In this document: positions 22,920-29,611 of the stretch, piece after piece
How the letters are laid out: each line of letters opens with the position of its first letter
Numbering within the stretch: position 1 is the first letter of the stretch
Notes under the pieces: model-generated
The model's database searches: none
What the model was told of the DNA's origin: nothing
What the model saw: only the letters and a program-made list of their open reading frames with translations
Program-made: the position numbers and the translations under genes
Source: Actinomycetes bacterium
GTDB taxonomy: Bacteria; Actinomycetota; Acidimicrobiia; Acidimicrobiales; CADCSY01
Length of the DNA stretch: 41,759 nucleotides
Assembly: GCA_025464025.1 (NCBI GenBank)
Contig: JAODBP010000102.1
Location: 1-41,759, forward strand
Direction: 5' to 3'

Positions 22920-23819
22920 GTGGTGGACGTGACCGTTACGCACCCCGAACGCGTCGTCTTCCCCGACATCGGGCTGACCAAGGGCGAGCTCGTGGGCTAC
23001 TACCGACGCATCGCCCCGCACGCCGTCGCGCACCTGCGCGGGCGGCCGCTGACGATGGAGATCTTCCCGAAGGGCGCCGACCAACCCGGCTCGTTCGTGA
23101 AGGAGCGGCGCAAGCACTTCCCCGACTGGGTGGGGCGCGCCGAGGTGCCGATCGCGGCGGCGACCCGCAAGCACCGCACCGATGGCCTCGTCATGCCGAC
23201 CGTCGACTCCGAGGACGCGCTCGTCTACCTGGCCAACCAGGGCATGGTCACCCCCCACGTGTGGCTGAGCCGGGCCGACCGGCCCGATCACCCCGACCGC
23301 ATGGTGTTCGACCTCGACCCGTCCGACGACGACTTCGGGCTCGTGCGCCGGACCGCGCTCGAGCTGCACGACGTGCTCGTCGACCTCGGCCTCGTGCCCT
23401 ACGTGAAGACCACCGGGTCCCGCGGCCTGCACGTCGAGGTGCCGCTCGACCGGGCGTCGACGACGGCAGAGGTCGGTGCGTTCGCCGACGGTGTCGCCGC
23501 CTACCTCGTCGACCGCCACCCCGACCGGCTCACCACCGCGTTCTCGAAGGCCGAGCGCGGCACCCGGCTCTTCCTGGACGTGCTCCGCAACCGGTCGTCG
23601 CAGACCGAGGTGGCGGCCTACGGCGTGCGGGCCCGACCCGGCGCTCCGATCGCCGCGCCGATCGAGTGGGACGAGGTGAAGGACCCGAAGCTCACCGCCG
23701 ACCGGTGGACCGTGCGCAACGTCTTCCGCCGGCTGGCCCGGCGAACCGATCCGTGGACAGGCTTCGAGGGTGACGCCCGACCGCTGCCCGAGGGTGTCCA
23801 CCCGTTGGGGGTCGGGTAA
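22920..23819 (+). CDS. Stand-alone LigD-type DNA polymerase/primase domain
   Basis: A 299-aa protein equivalent to the polymerase domain of the bacterial end-joining enzyme LigD (archaeo-eukaryotic primase fold). Visible landmarks are VTHPERVVFPDIGLTKGEL at the start, KGADQPGSFVKERRKHFPDW, the catalytic FDLDPSDDD (Asp131, Asp133), TTGSRGLHVEVPL, and the third acidic site in TRLFLDVLRN. Ligase and nuclease domains are absent, and no Ku gene is nearby. It may fill gaps in end joining with distant partners or make RNA/DNA primers in repair. It starts at GTG 22920; CsbD follows within 10 bp. Confidence 0.92.
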   Translation: MVDVTVTHPERVVFPDIGLTKGELVGYYRRIAPHAVAHLRGRPLTMEIFPKGADQPGSFVKERRKHFPDWVGRAEVPIAAATRKHRTDGLVMPTVDSEDALVYLANQGMVTPHVWLSRADRPDHPDRMVFDLDPSDDDFGLVRRTALELHDVLVDLGLVPYVKTTGSRGLHVEVPLDRASTTAEVGAFADGVAAYLVDRHPDRLTTAFSKAERGTRLFLDVLRNRSSQTEVAAYGVRARPGAPIAAPIEWDEVKDPKLTADRWTVRNVFRRLARRTDPWTGFEGDARPLPEGVHPLGVG

Positions 23820-23828
23820 GGGCCGACC

Positions 23829-23990
23829 ATGGCGAACATGGATGAGGCAAAGGGTCGAGTCAAGGAAGCCGCCGGCGACCTCACCGGCGACAAGGACCTC
23901 AAGAACGAGGGCAAGGTCGACAAGGCCGCCGGCTCCGTGAAGGAGAAGGTCGGCGACGCGGCCGACAAGGTGAAGGACGCCTTGAAGTAG
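23829..23990 (+). CDS. CsbD-family small stress protein
   Basis: A 53-aa hydrophilic, helix-forming protein beginning MANMDEAKGRVKEAAGDLTGD and ending VKEKVGDAADKVKDALK. The family signature K-G-x-x-K-E-x-x-G-x-x-T/x-D-x-x-L/K is clear. CsbD proteins are abundant, general-stress-induced (SigB regulon in Bacillus) and of unknown molecular role. It lies 9 bp after the LigD-type polymerase gene, so the two are probably co-transcribed, and it faces the stress-sigma operon. Lys/Glu/Asp make up much of the sequence. Confidence 0.9.
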   Translation: MANMDEAKGRVKEAAGDLTGDKDLKNEGKVDKAAGSVKEKVGDAADKVKDALK

Positions 23991-24012
23991 TGGGCCGGGC
24001 CGGGGCCCCGGG

Positions 24013-24768
24013 CTACTCCGGGGTCTCGGCCAGCTCGCGCAGCTGCTGGAGGCTGCGCGACAGCAGTCGTGAGACGTGCATCTGGCTGATGCCCAGGCGC
24101 TTGGCGATCTCCGACTGCGTCATGCCCTCGTAGAACCGCAGGTAGAGCATCACCTGCTCTCGCTCCGGCAGACCGCCGATGAGGGGTCCGAGGGCAGCCC
24201 GGCGCTCGGCCCGGGCGAGCTCGGGATCGACCTCGCCGAGCTGGCCGAGCAGGCCCGGGCTCTCGTCGTCGTCGCCGCGGCCGGCGTCGAGCGAGGCCGA
24301 GCGGTAGGCCGAGCCGGCATCGATGGCCTCGACGACCTCGTCCTCGGTGGTGCCGGCCCGCACGGCGATCTCCTGCACGGTGGGCGACCGGCCGAACTCG
24401 GTGGCCAGGTCGTCGATCACGCGCGTGACGCGGAGGTGGAGCTCCTGCACCCGGCGCGGCACCCGGACGGCCCAGCCCTTGTCGCGGAAGTGGCGCTTCA
24501 GCTCGCCGACGATCGTCGGCGTGGCGAACGTCGTGAACTCGAGCCCCCGCTCGGGGTCGAAGCGCTCGACGGCCTTCACCAGGCCGAGCGACGCGACCTG
24601 GACCAGGTCGTCGAGCGGCTCGCCCCGGTTGGCGAAGCGACGGGCCAGGTACTCGGCCAGGCCGAGGTGGGCCTCGATCAGCTGGTCGCGGAGTGCGGGG
24701 TCGCGCGTCGAGGCGAACGCCTCGAACGTGCGCATGAGGGCTTCCTTGTCGGCTCGATCCAGTGCCAT
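24013..24768 (-). CDS. SigB/SigF/SigG-family RNA polymerase sigma factor
   Basis: A 251-aa sigma-70 family protein of the stress/sporulation group. Region 2 reads LAEYLARRFANRGEPLDDLVQVASLGLVKAVERFDPERG with EFTTFATPTIVGELKRHFRDKGW, the SigB/F signature. Region 3 is VQELHLRVTRVIDDLATEFGRSPTVQEIA, and region 4 is LPEREQVMLYLRFYEGMTQSEIAKRLGISQMHVSRLL. It starts 3 bp after the stop of the RsbW-like gene, a standard anti-sigma/sigma operon. It probably directs a general stress or stationary-phase regulon released by partner switching. Confidence 0.93.
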   Translation of the reverse strand: MALDRADKEALMRTFEAFASTRDPALRDQLIEAHLGLAEYLARRFANRGEPLDDLVQVASLGLVKAVERFDPERGLEFTTFATPTIVGELKRHFRDKGWAVRVPRRVQELHLRVTRVIDDLATEFGRSPTVQEIAVRAGTTEDEVVEAIDAGSAYRSASLDAGRGDDDESPGLLGQLGEVDPELARAERRAALGPLIGGLPEREQVMLYLRFYEGMTQSEIAKRLGISQMHVSRLLSRSLQQLRELAETPE

Positions 24769-24771
24769 GGG

Positions 24772-25164
24772 CTAGGCACCGACCCGGCGCTTCAGCAGGT
24801 GGAAGCGCATCGTGTCGCCGTCGCGGGTGATCGCGTGCTCGTCGACCACGGCGGCGAGGATCTGGGCCGAGAGCTCGCTCGGCGCCGGCGCCTGCTCGGC
24901 GCCGTCCGGCGTGAAGGTGCCCTCGCCGTCGATCTCGAGCTGGTGGTCACCGAGGCGGTAGGTCAGCGTGAGGCTGCCGGCGCGGCCCTTGCTGCCGACC
25001 AGCGCGAAGCAGAGCTCGTCGACGGCGATCTTCACGTCCTCGATCTCGTCGACGCTGAAGCCCAGGCGGCTGGCCAGTCCGGCCGCGGTCAGTCGGGCGA
25101 CCCGCAGCAGCTGCGGGGTCGCGGGCATGGTGAGGCGTACCTCCTCGCCATCCACGTGGGTCAC
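24772..25164 (-). CDS. RsbW-like ATPase, putative anti-sigma factor
   Basis: A small GHKL ATPase of the RsbW/SpoIIAB kinase class. VRLTMPATPQLLRVARLTAAGLASRLGF is followed by the N-box-like EIEDVKIAVDELCFALV, but the usual Asn of the N-box is absent, and the G-boxes are poor in the C-terminal half (SELSAQILAAVVDEHAI). ATP binding may therefore be weakened. I prefer GTG 25164, which has AGGAG about 8 bases upstream; in-frame GTGs also occur at 25173 and 25209. The sigma gene follows within 4 bp, so this is its likely antagonist. Confidence 0.8.
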   Translation of the reverse strand: MTHVDGEEVRLTMPATPQLLRVARLTAAGLASRLGFSVDEIEDVKIAVDELCFALVGSKGRAGSLTLTYRLGDHQLEIDGEGTFTPDGAEQAPAPSELSAQILAAVVDEHAITRDGDTMRFHLLKRRVGA

Positions 25165-25259
25165 GTCCGCCACTCCTCGTCCGTCGAGAGCAGGGAAGCT
25201 AACACCCACGGGGACCCCCGCCGGAGTGGTGGTCGCCGGCTTGCTAGGTTGCCGGGCCG

Positions 25260-25646
25260 ATGGCCACCGAGGAGCTCGTCCGACTCGACATCCCGGCGCT
25301 CCCGGCCTTCGTCGGCGTGGCGCGGTCGGTGGTGACCACGGTGGCGACCAGCGTCGAGGGCATCGACGACGACCGCCTCGACGACCTCCGCCTCGCCGTC
25401 TCGGAGGCGTGCACCAACGCCGTCGAGGGTCGCGAGGCCGGCGACCACCGCGTCGTGCTGCGCTGCGTCCTCGACGACGACCACCTCGAGGTGCGCATCG
25501 AGGACGCCACCGACGGCTTCTCGGCGGAGGCCATCGCCGAGCGGGGCTGGGGCCTCCAGCTCATCACCGCGCTCGTCGACGACGTGTCGTTCTCGCGGGA
25601 GGCCGGCGGCACCGCCGTCACCCTCCGGATGACGCTCGAGCCCTAG
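25260..25646 (+). CDS. RsbW-like serine kinase/ATPase
   Basis: A 128-aa GHKL (HATPase_c_2) protein. It has the complete N-box RLAVSEACTNAVE, a VRIEDATDGFS strand (G1-like D-x-G region) and the G2-like ERGWGLQLITALVDDVSF motif. It is divergent from the anti-sigma/sigma operon, with the shared promoter region between 25165 and 25259. Its ATP-binding motifs are more intact than in the 24772 protein, so it may be the active kinase acting on an anti-sigma antagonist (STAS) protein that is not in this window. Convergent with the HNH gene, 6 bp apart. Confidence 0.85.
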   Translation: MATEELVRLDIPALPAFVGVARSVVTTVATSVEGIDDDRLDDLRLAVSEACTNAVEGREAGDHRVVLRCVLDDDHLEVRIEDATDGFSAEAIAERGWGLQLITALVDDVSFSREAGGTAVTLRMTLEP

Positions 25647-25652
25647 CGACCC

Positions 25653-26114
25653 CTACGCGACCGGGCTCCCGGGGGCGGTCCACCGGCTGCGAACGCTGCC
25701 CTGCCGTTGGTAGGTGCGGCGACGGTGACAGTTGGCGCACACCACCTCGCACTTCTCGATCTCTCGTTGGACGGCGGCGAGGTTGTCTCGGCTGACGAGT
25801 CCTGAGACGTTCCGCACCTTGTCCCTGAGGTGGTCGAACTCCAGGACGACGGGGTCGTCTTCACCGCAGTCGACGCAGGGGTGTTCGAACAGGTAGCAGC
25901 GGATCCATTCAGAGATCTCGGCTCGCAGGCGGCGGCTTCGAGCCCGGATCTGAGCGTTGTGCCGCTTCCTGTTGTCCTGGTGGTAGCGCCGATTGCACTC
26001 GCGGCAGTCGTACTGGCGACCGTCGGCAGCCTTGCTGAGCCGGTTGAAAGCGTCGAGTGGTTTCAACTCACGACACGAGGAGCAGCGCTTCTCGTTCGGG
26101 ATGTCCGCTGACAT
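25653..26114 (-). CDS. HNH endonuclease with N-terminal zinc ribbon, LexA-box controlled
   Basis: A 153-aa protein. Cys11-x2-Cys14 and Cys37-x2-Cys40 form an N-terminal zinc ribbon with the 'KRCSSC...CREC' pattern. A basic helix (residues 44-68) follows. The HNH fold uses Cys80-x2-Cys83, EFDHL with His95, and CANCHRRRT (Cys126, Cys129, His130). It should cut DNA using a metal ion. GC content is clearly lower than in flanking housekeeping genes, pointing to acquisition. TATACT and an exact LexA box lie 42-62 bp upstream, so it is expected to be induced by DNA damage. An AAGGGA ribosome site precedes the ATG by 5 bases. Role unknown: nuclease of a mobile remnant or an SOS effector. Confidence 0.85.
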   Translation of the reverse strand: MSADIPNEKRCSSCRELKPLDAFNRLSKAADGRQYDCRECNRRYHQDNRKRHNAQIRARSRRLRAEISEWIRCYLFEHPCVDCGEDDPVVLEFDHLRDKVRNVSGLVSRDNLAAVQREIEKCEVVCANCHRRRTYQRQGSVRSRWTAPGSPVA

Positions 26115-26155
26115 GGCGATCCCTTCGCTCTTCGAATGAGCGGGGAAGCGTCATC

Positions 26156-26161
26156 AGTATA
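26156..26161 (-). promoter_or_regulatory. -10 element of the HNH gene
   Basis: Read on the minus strand this is TATACT, one base from the TATAAT consensus and striking in GC-rich DNA. It predicts transcription from about 26149, giving a 35-base leader before the ATG at 26114. Confidence 0.6.
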
Positions 26162-26162
26162 T

Positions 26163-26176
26163 CGAACGTGCGTTCG
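26163..26176. promoter_or_regulatory. LexA-binding site (SOS box) of the HNH gene
   Basis: CGAACGTGCGTTCG is an exact CGAAC-N4-GTTCG match, and 11 of 12 with flanks. It lies one base upstream of the TATACT -10, the same geometry as the radical SAM promoter at 5836. It starts 3 bp from the CsaA-like gene's last codon, in the HNH promoter. Confidence 0.82.
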
Positions 26177-26178
26177 TG

Positions 26179-26535
26179 CTAAGCGACCGGGCTTCCGGGT
26201 GCGGCGCCTGCGACCTCGAGCAGAGTCACCGTGCCCTCGGCGTCGAGGGTGCCGAGGACGAGGAACTCCGAGGTGAAGCCGGCGATGCGCTTGGTGCCGA
26301 GGTTCACCGCGCCGATCACGGTGCGGCCGACGAGCTCGTCTGCCGCGTAGTTCGTCACCTGGGCGCTTGTCCGCAGCTCGCCGACGGTGGGGCCGAAGTC
26401 GACGGTCAGCTTCCACGCCGGCTTGCGGGCCTCGGGGAACGGTTCGACCGCCACGACCACGCCGGCGCGGAGGTCGAGGGCGGCGAACTGCTCGAAGCTG
26501 ACGTCCGGCTTTGGCGGCGGTGGCCAGGCATCCAT
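26179..26535 (-). CDS. csaA: CsaA-like tRNA-binding domain protein
   Basis: A 118-aa OB-fold protein. SFEQFAALDLRAGVVVAVEPFPEARKPAWKLTVDFG matches the opening of CsaA/tRNA_bind domains. SSAQVT-like SAQVTNYAADELVGRTVIGAVNLGTKRIAGFTSEFLVLG covers the rest, including the family's VNLGxKRIAGFxSEFLVLG block. CsaA is considered a tRNA-binding chaperone-like protein. ATG 26535 gives the family-length product; a GTG at 26541 would add two residues. It lies beside the divergent tRNA-Lys gene, probably by coincidence. Confidence 0.9.
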   Translation of the reverse strand: MDAWPPPPKPDVSFEQFAALDLRAGVVVAVEPFPEARKPAWKLTVDFGPTVGELRTSAQVTNYAADELVGRTVIGAVNLGTKRIAGFTSEFLVLGTLDAEGTVTLLEVAGAAPGSPVA

Positions 26536-26560
26536 GCCCACTACCGTCGCGCGGAGACCC

Positions 26561-26634
26561 GGGGGTCTAGCTCAATTGGTAGAGCAGCGGCCTTTTAAGC
26601 CGACGGCTTGTGGGTTCAAGTCCCACGGCCCCCA
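26561..26634 (+). tRNA. tRNA-Lys (anticodon TTT)
   Basis: The acceptor stem GGGGGTC pairs with GGCCCCC (one G-T pair). The D-arm is GCTC...GAGC, the anticodon loop CTTTTAA gives TTT, and the T-arm is GTGGG-TTCAAGT-CCCAC. CCA is not encoded. The base pair at the top of the anticodon stem is a G-A mismatch and the variable loop is one base longer than usual. The 3' end is overlapped by an antisense truncated gene (26572-27291). Confidence 0.93.
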
Positions 26635-27291
26635 CTTGAGATCCGAGCGTGTCGGCTGACCGTCCCTCAGTGCTCTCCGAACCTGAGGACGCTCGACGAG
26701 CTCGTCGAGTCGGGAGACTGGCAACGTCGGATCGTTGATCGCGGCGTCGATCCGACCTAAGAGAGTCGGGAGAAGCTGACGGGCGACAAGGTTCGTTCGA
26801 CGGTGCGCATCGTCAGCTAGGGAGCGTTCCCAGCTCGCCAGATCCCGGAGGCGAAGGGTGTTGCCGTGCCGATCCGGAGTCGCGTGCGCAGCGAATATCG
26901 GTTGGAGCCACCGGGGTGCGACGAGCTGCCAGCGCGAGTAGAGGAGCCCGTTCCACCAGACAGTCGCGGATACACCGAGGCGTCGGAACTCGAAGTCGGG
27001 TCGGTACCCCGTGACGGTTGGGTCTGTCAGCCGCCCTTCGCTGCAAGCCAGGCGCACTGCGGTCGTATAGGACGAGGTCCGCCGCGGTTCTGCGGCTAGG
27101 GGTACTGCAGGTGGGGCGACGGGCACGTCGACGATCTCGATGTAAGGCGCCAGCGCGCCGATCCGCCACAGTTCAGCGAGGACTCCGTCGGAGACCTGCA
27201 CGCCGCGAACCTTCGCTGCCTTCGCGAACTCGTCGGTCGAGAGTGGGGACACTTGCGTAAACGCCCAGGGCTCAGTCGCGCCGAAGGCCAT
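26572..27291 (-). pseudogene. 3'-truncated accessory gene running antisense into tRNA-Lys
   Basis: A 239-codon frame starting MAFGATEPWAFTQVSPLSTDEF. Landmarks are SVxATVWWNGLLYSRWQLVAPRWLQP and RLRDLASWERSLADDAHRRTNLVARQLLP; I do not recognise a named family, and no catalytic motif is visible. The last roughly 20 codons (WGPWDLNPQAVGLKGRCSTN) are simply the antisense of the tRNA, so the natural C-terminus is missing. GC content and codon use are lower and more mixed than in the neighbours, which indicates horizontal transfer. The simplest reading is a gene cut by recombination at the tRNA 3' end when an integrated element was lost or rearranged. It probably encodes no functional protein. Confidence 0.65.
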
Positions 27292-27325
27292 GCGTCCACG
27301 CTGCCACGTCGGGACCCCGAGCCGA

Positions 27326-27562
27326 TCAGGCCTCCGGGAGCGCGGCGAAGTCCTGCTTGGCCTTCCGGTACCAGCCCATGCCGGCGATGGGGCGCCGCCA
27401 CCGGCGCTTCATGTCCTTCAGGGCCGGCTCGTGCGCCTCGTCGCCCGCAGCGACGACCTCCTTGAGGTGCTTGTCCTGGGCCTTGATCACGTCGTCGGCG
27501 GTCGCACCGTGGTGGGCGAGGTCGCACGGTCCACCGAGCTGCTGGCAGGTCATCGTCTTCAT
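27326..27562 (-). CDS. Small DUF1059-like protein
   Basis: A 78-aa protein beginning MKTMTCQQLGGPCDLAHHG. Cys6 and Cys13 with the LGG spacing and the following DDVIKAQDKHLKEVV helix resemble DUF1059 proteins (MKxxxCxxLGxxC...H). The C-terminal part MKRRWRRPIAGMGWYRKAKQDFAALPE is an extension not typical of the shortest members. Function unknown. It stands alone between the truncated gene and a membrane-protein gene, on the same strand as both. Confidence 0.65.
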   Translation of the reverse strand: MKTMTCQQLGGPCDLAHHGATADDVIKAQDKHLKEVVAAGDEAHEPALKDMKRRWRRPIAGMGWYRKAKQDFAALPEA

Positions 27563-27616
27563 GTGACGACCGTACGAGTGGCGCCCCGCGGGTGCTTCTC
27601 CGATCCTGCTCGGCGC

Positions 27617-27988
27617 TCAGCGGTGCCGGGCGTGGAGCAGCTGGACGGCGAGGGCGATGCCGAGGGCGAGCACGGCGACCAGGCCGGCGGTCGTCATCCC
27701 GGCCATCCACTGCCGCTGCCGTCGGGTGAGCGGTCGGGCCGCTCCGGCGATCGCCGCCTCGTCGGGCTGGCCCCACCACGTGCGGCGCCAGCATCCGAGC
27801 ACGAGCCACGTTCCCTGGAGCGCGCCCACGACGAGCCCGAGCGGCACACGGAGGATGTCGCCCACCGAGTGGTGCACGGCGCCGGCGATCAGGACGCCGA
27901 GCTCGGCGAGCCCGTGGAGCACCAGCAGCACGGCCGCGGCGGTCGCCCACCCGTAGTCCCGCCACCGCCGTGGCCCGGGTCGCCTCAC
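27617..27988 (-). CDS. Small membrane protein of unknown function
   Basis: A 123-aa protein starting at GTG 27988, which overlaps the methyltransferase stop (GTGA). Three hydrophobic segments can be seen: near YGWATAAAVLLVLHGLAEL, ILRVPLGLVVGALQGTWLVLG, and the C-terminal MTTAGLVAVLALGIALAVQLL. A cytoplasmic basic loop lies between the second and third. No family is recognised. As the last gene of the Rrf2/LLM/methyltransferase run it may be co-expressed with them. A longer upstream start is unlikely because it would extend through the methyltransferase gene in another frame. Confidence 0.7.
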   Translation of the reverse strand: MRRPGPRRWRDYGWATAAAVLLVLHGLAELGVLIAGAVHHSVGDILRVPLGLVVGALQGTWLVLGCWRRTWWGQPDEAAIAGAARPLTRRQRQWMAGMTTAGLVAVLALGIALAVQLLHARHR

Positions 27989-28683
27989 GCCGAGCGGACG
28001 CCGGTGCCGTACTGGAAGTAGGTGGCCGTCTCGTGGACGATCACGTCGAGGCCGGCCATGCGGCATCGGCCTTCGAGGTCGTCGGGCGGCCAGAAGTTCT
28101 TGACGATGCGAAACTCCCGCCCGTCGTCGAGGCGGCGCACCATCACCTCGTCGCCCTCGGCGGGCAACACGTGGTCGATGGCGGTCGACGCCGGTTCCGG
28201 GATGCCGTCGAGGAAGAACACGTGACCACCGGGCCGGAGCACGTCACCGACCCAGGCGAGGAAGCCGTCGAGCCGGTCGTCGGGCACGTGGCTGATCCAG
28301 AAGCAGAAGACGACCGCGTCCCACGTCCGGTCGGGGTGCCAGTCGAAGAGGTCGGCCACGACGTACTCGACGTCGGCCGCCCCGACCCGGCGTCGGCACT
28401 CGGCCAGCATCTCCGGGGAGGCGTCCACCGCGGTGAGGTGGGCGGCCCGGCCGACGAGCTGCTCGGTCCAGATGCCGGTGCCGGGAGCCAGCTCGAGCAC
28501 GTCGAGGCCGTCGAGCGGCACGTCGGCCAGGGCGGCTCGGACCTCGTCGACCTCGGCGAACCAGGTGGCGGTGGCCTTGGCGCCGCGGTCGTAGCGGCCC
28601 TGGCGCAGGAACCAGCGGTCGTACTCCCGGGCCCGGGCCCGGTAGTACGCGGCCTGCTCGGCCAGCAGCCCGTCGTCGCTCAG
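27985..28683 (-). CDS. Class I SAM-dependent methyltransferase, probable CTG start
   Basis: A Rossmann-fold methyltransferase. Motif I is LDVLELAPGTGIW, the acidic end of strand 2 is TAVDASPEML, and later motifs are VEYVVADLFDWHP, WDAVVFCFWISHVPDD and LRPGGHVFFLDGIPEP. The conserved N-terminal helix of this subgroup (EQAAYYRARAREYDRW) lies upstream of the first in-frame GTG (28521). No ATG, GTG or TTG occurs earlier in frame after the LLM stop. I therefore place the start at CTG 28683 (L-S-D-D-G), just after the LLM stop codon at 28685-28687; this is inferred from the protein pattern. A start at 28521 would lose the helix. Substrate unknown. Confidence 0.72.
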   Translation of the reverse strand: MSDDGLLAEQAAYYRARAREYDRWFLRQGRYDRGAKATATWFAEVDEVRAALADVPLDGLDVLELAPGTGIWTEQLVGRAAHLTAVDASPEMLAECRRRVGAADVEYVVADLFDWHPDRTWDAVVFCFWISHVPDDRLDGFLAWVGDVLRPGGHVFFLDGIPEPASTAIDHVLPAEGDEVMVRRLDDGREFRIVKNFWPPDDLEGRCRMAGLDVIVHETATYFQYGTGVRSA

Positions 28684-28684
28684 G

Positions 28685-29611
28685 TCACGTACCCGCGAGC
28701 CGGTCGACGACGGCGGCGAAGGCCTCCATCTCGGGGTCGTGCACGACCCAGTAGCTGAGGCCGAGTGTCTCGCGGCGCTCGACGAGCTGGTCGCAGATCT
28801 CCTCGACGCTGCCGACGAGGGCGATCGGCACGTCGCGCGCCTGCTGCTCGGTGATCCCGAGGCCGGGCGCCATCATCTTGGCCACCTCGTCGCGGTCGCC
28901 GTCGATGGCGACGATGAACGTGAGGACCTGGAGCTCGAGGTCGTCGAAGCGGTCGCCGGCGGCCTCCTTGATCCACCCCACCCGCTGCTCGTACAGCTCG
29001 GCCACGGCCGACTGCGCCGTGGCCGCGTCGACGGCGCCGGAGCGCAGGCTCGGGTTGACGCCGACGATGTCGGCGTGGCGGGCGGCGATGGACAGCACGC
29101 GCTTGCCGCCGCCGCCGATGACGAGCTTCGGGCGGCCGGTGGGCAGCGGGGCCGGCGCCGCGGTCGCGCCGGTGACCGTGTAGTGGTCGCCGGCGAAGGT
29201 GGCGGGGCCGTCCCAGAGCTGCTCGTAGACGGCGAGCGCCTCCTCGAGCCGGTCGATGCGCACGGGTGGGTCGTCGTAGGCGATGCCCGATTCCTCGTAG
29301 TCGGTGCGCATCCACCCGGCGCCGAGGCCGAACTCGACGCGCCCGTCGCTGACCAGGGCGAGGGTGGCGATCTCCTTGGCCAGCACCACGGGGTGGCGGT
29401 AGTCGTTGTCGAAGACGAGGGCGCCGACGTTGAGCGTGGTGGTGGCCTCGGCGGCGACGGTGAGGGCGACGAGCGGTCCCCACTGGGTCGTGAAGTGGTC
29501 GGGCACGTAGAGCGTGGAGTAGCCGAGTGCCTCGACCTGGCGGGCCCGGTCGCGCCAGGCGGCGGCGTCGGGGGCCTCGTTGGTCTGGATGGCGAAGCGG
29601 AAGGGGGTCAT
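28685..29611 (-). CDS. LLM-class F420-dependent oxidoreductase
   Basis: A 308-aa luciferase-like enzyme starting MTPFRFAIQTNEAPD at ATG 29611. It contains LGYSTLYVPDHF, TTTLNVGALVFDNDYRHP, SDGRVEFGLGAGWMRTDYEESGI, RIDRLEEALAVYEQLW and PKLVIGGGGKRVLSIAARHADI, a subgroup (often called TIGR03621-like) common in actinobacteria. Reaction and substrate are unknown. Its ATG overlaps the Rrf2 stop by 4 bases, so it is translated with that regulator, and the methyltransferase follows directly. Confidence 0.87.
   Translation of the reverse strand: MTPFRFAIQTNEAPDAAAWRDRARQVEALGYSTLYVPDHFTTQWGPLVALTVAAEATTTLNVGALVFDNDYRHPVVLAKEIATLALVSDGRVEFGLGAGWMRTDYEESGIAYDDPPVRIDRLEEALAVYEQLWDGPATFAGDHYTVTGATAAPAPLPTGRPKLVIGGGGKRVLSIAARHADIVGVNPSLRSGAVDAATAQSAVAELYEQRVGWIKEAAGDRFDDLELQVLTFIVAIDGDRDEVAKMMAPGLGITEQQARDVPIALVGSVEEICDQLVERRETLGLSYWVVHDPEMEAFAAVVDRLAGT

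Noticed and set aside
23813..23818. GGGTAA just before csbD as a SigB/SigF -10 element
   Set aside because: No GTTT-like -35 is present at the required spacing, and the gene lies only 9 bp after the polymerase gene, so it is more likely read from the upstream promoter.
26611..26634. Search for a second copy of the tRNA-Lys 3' end (attachment-site repeat) elsewhere in the window
   Set aside because: No further copy of the T-arm/acceptor sequence was found, so no element boundaries are proposed beyond the scar.
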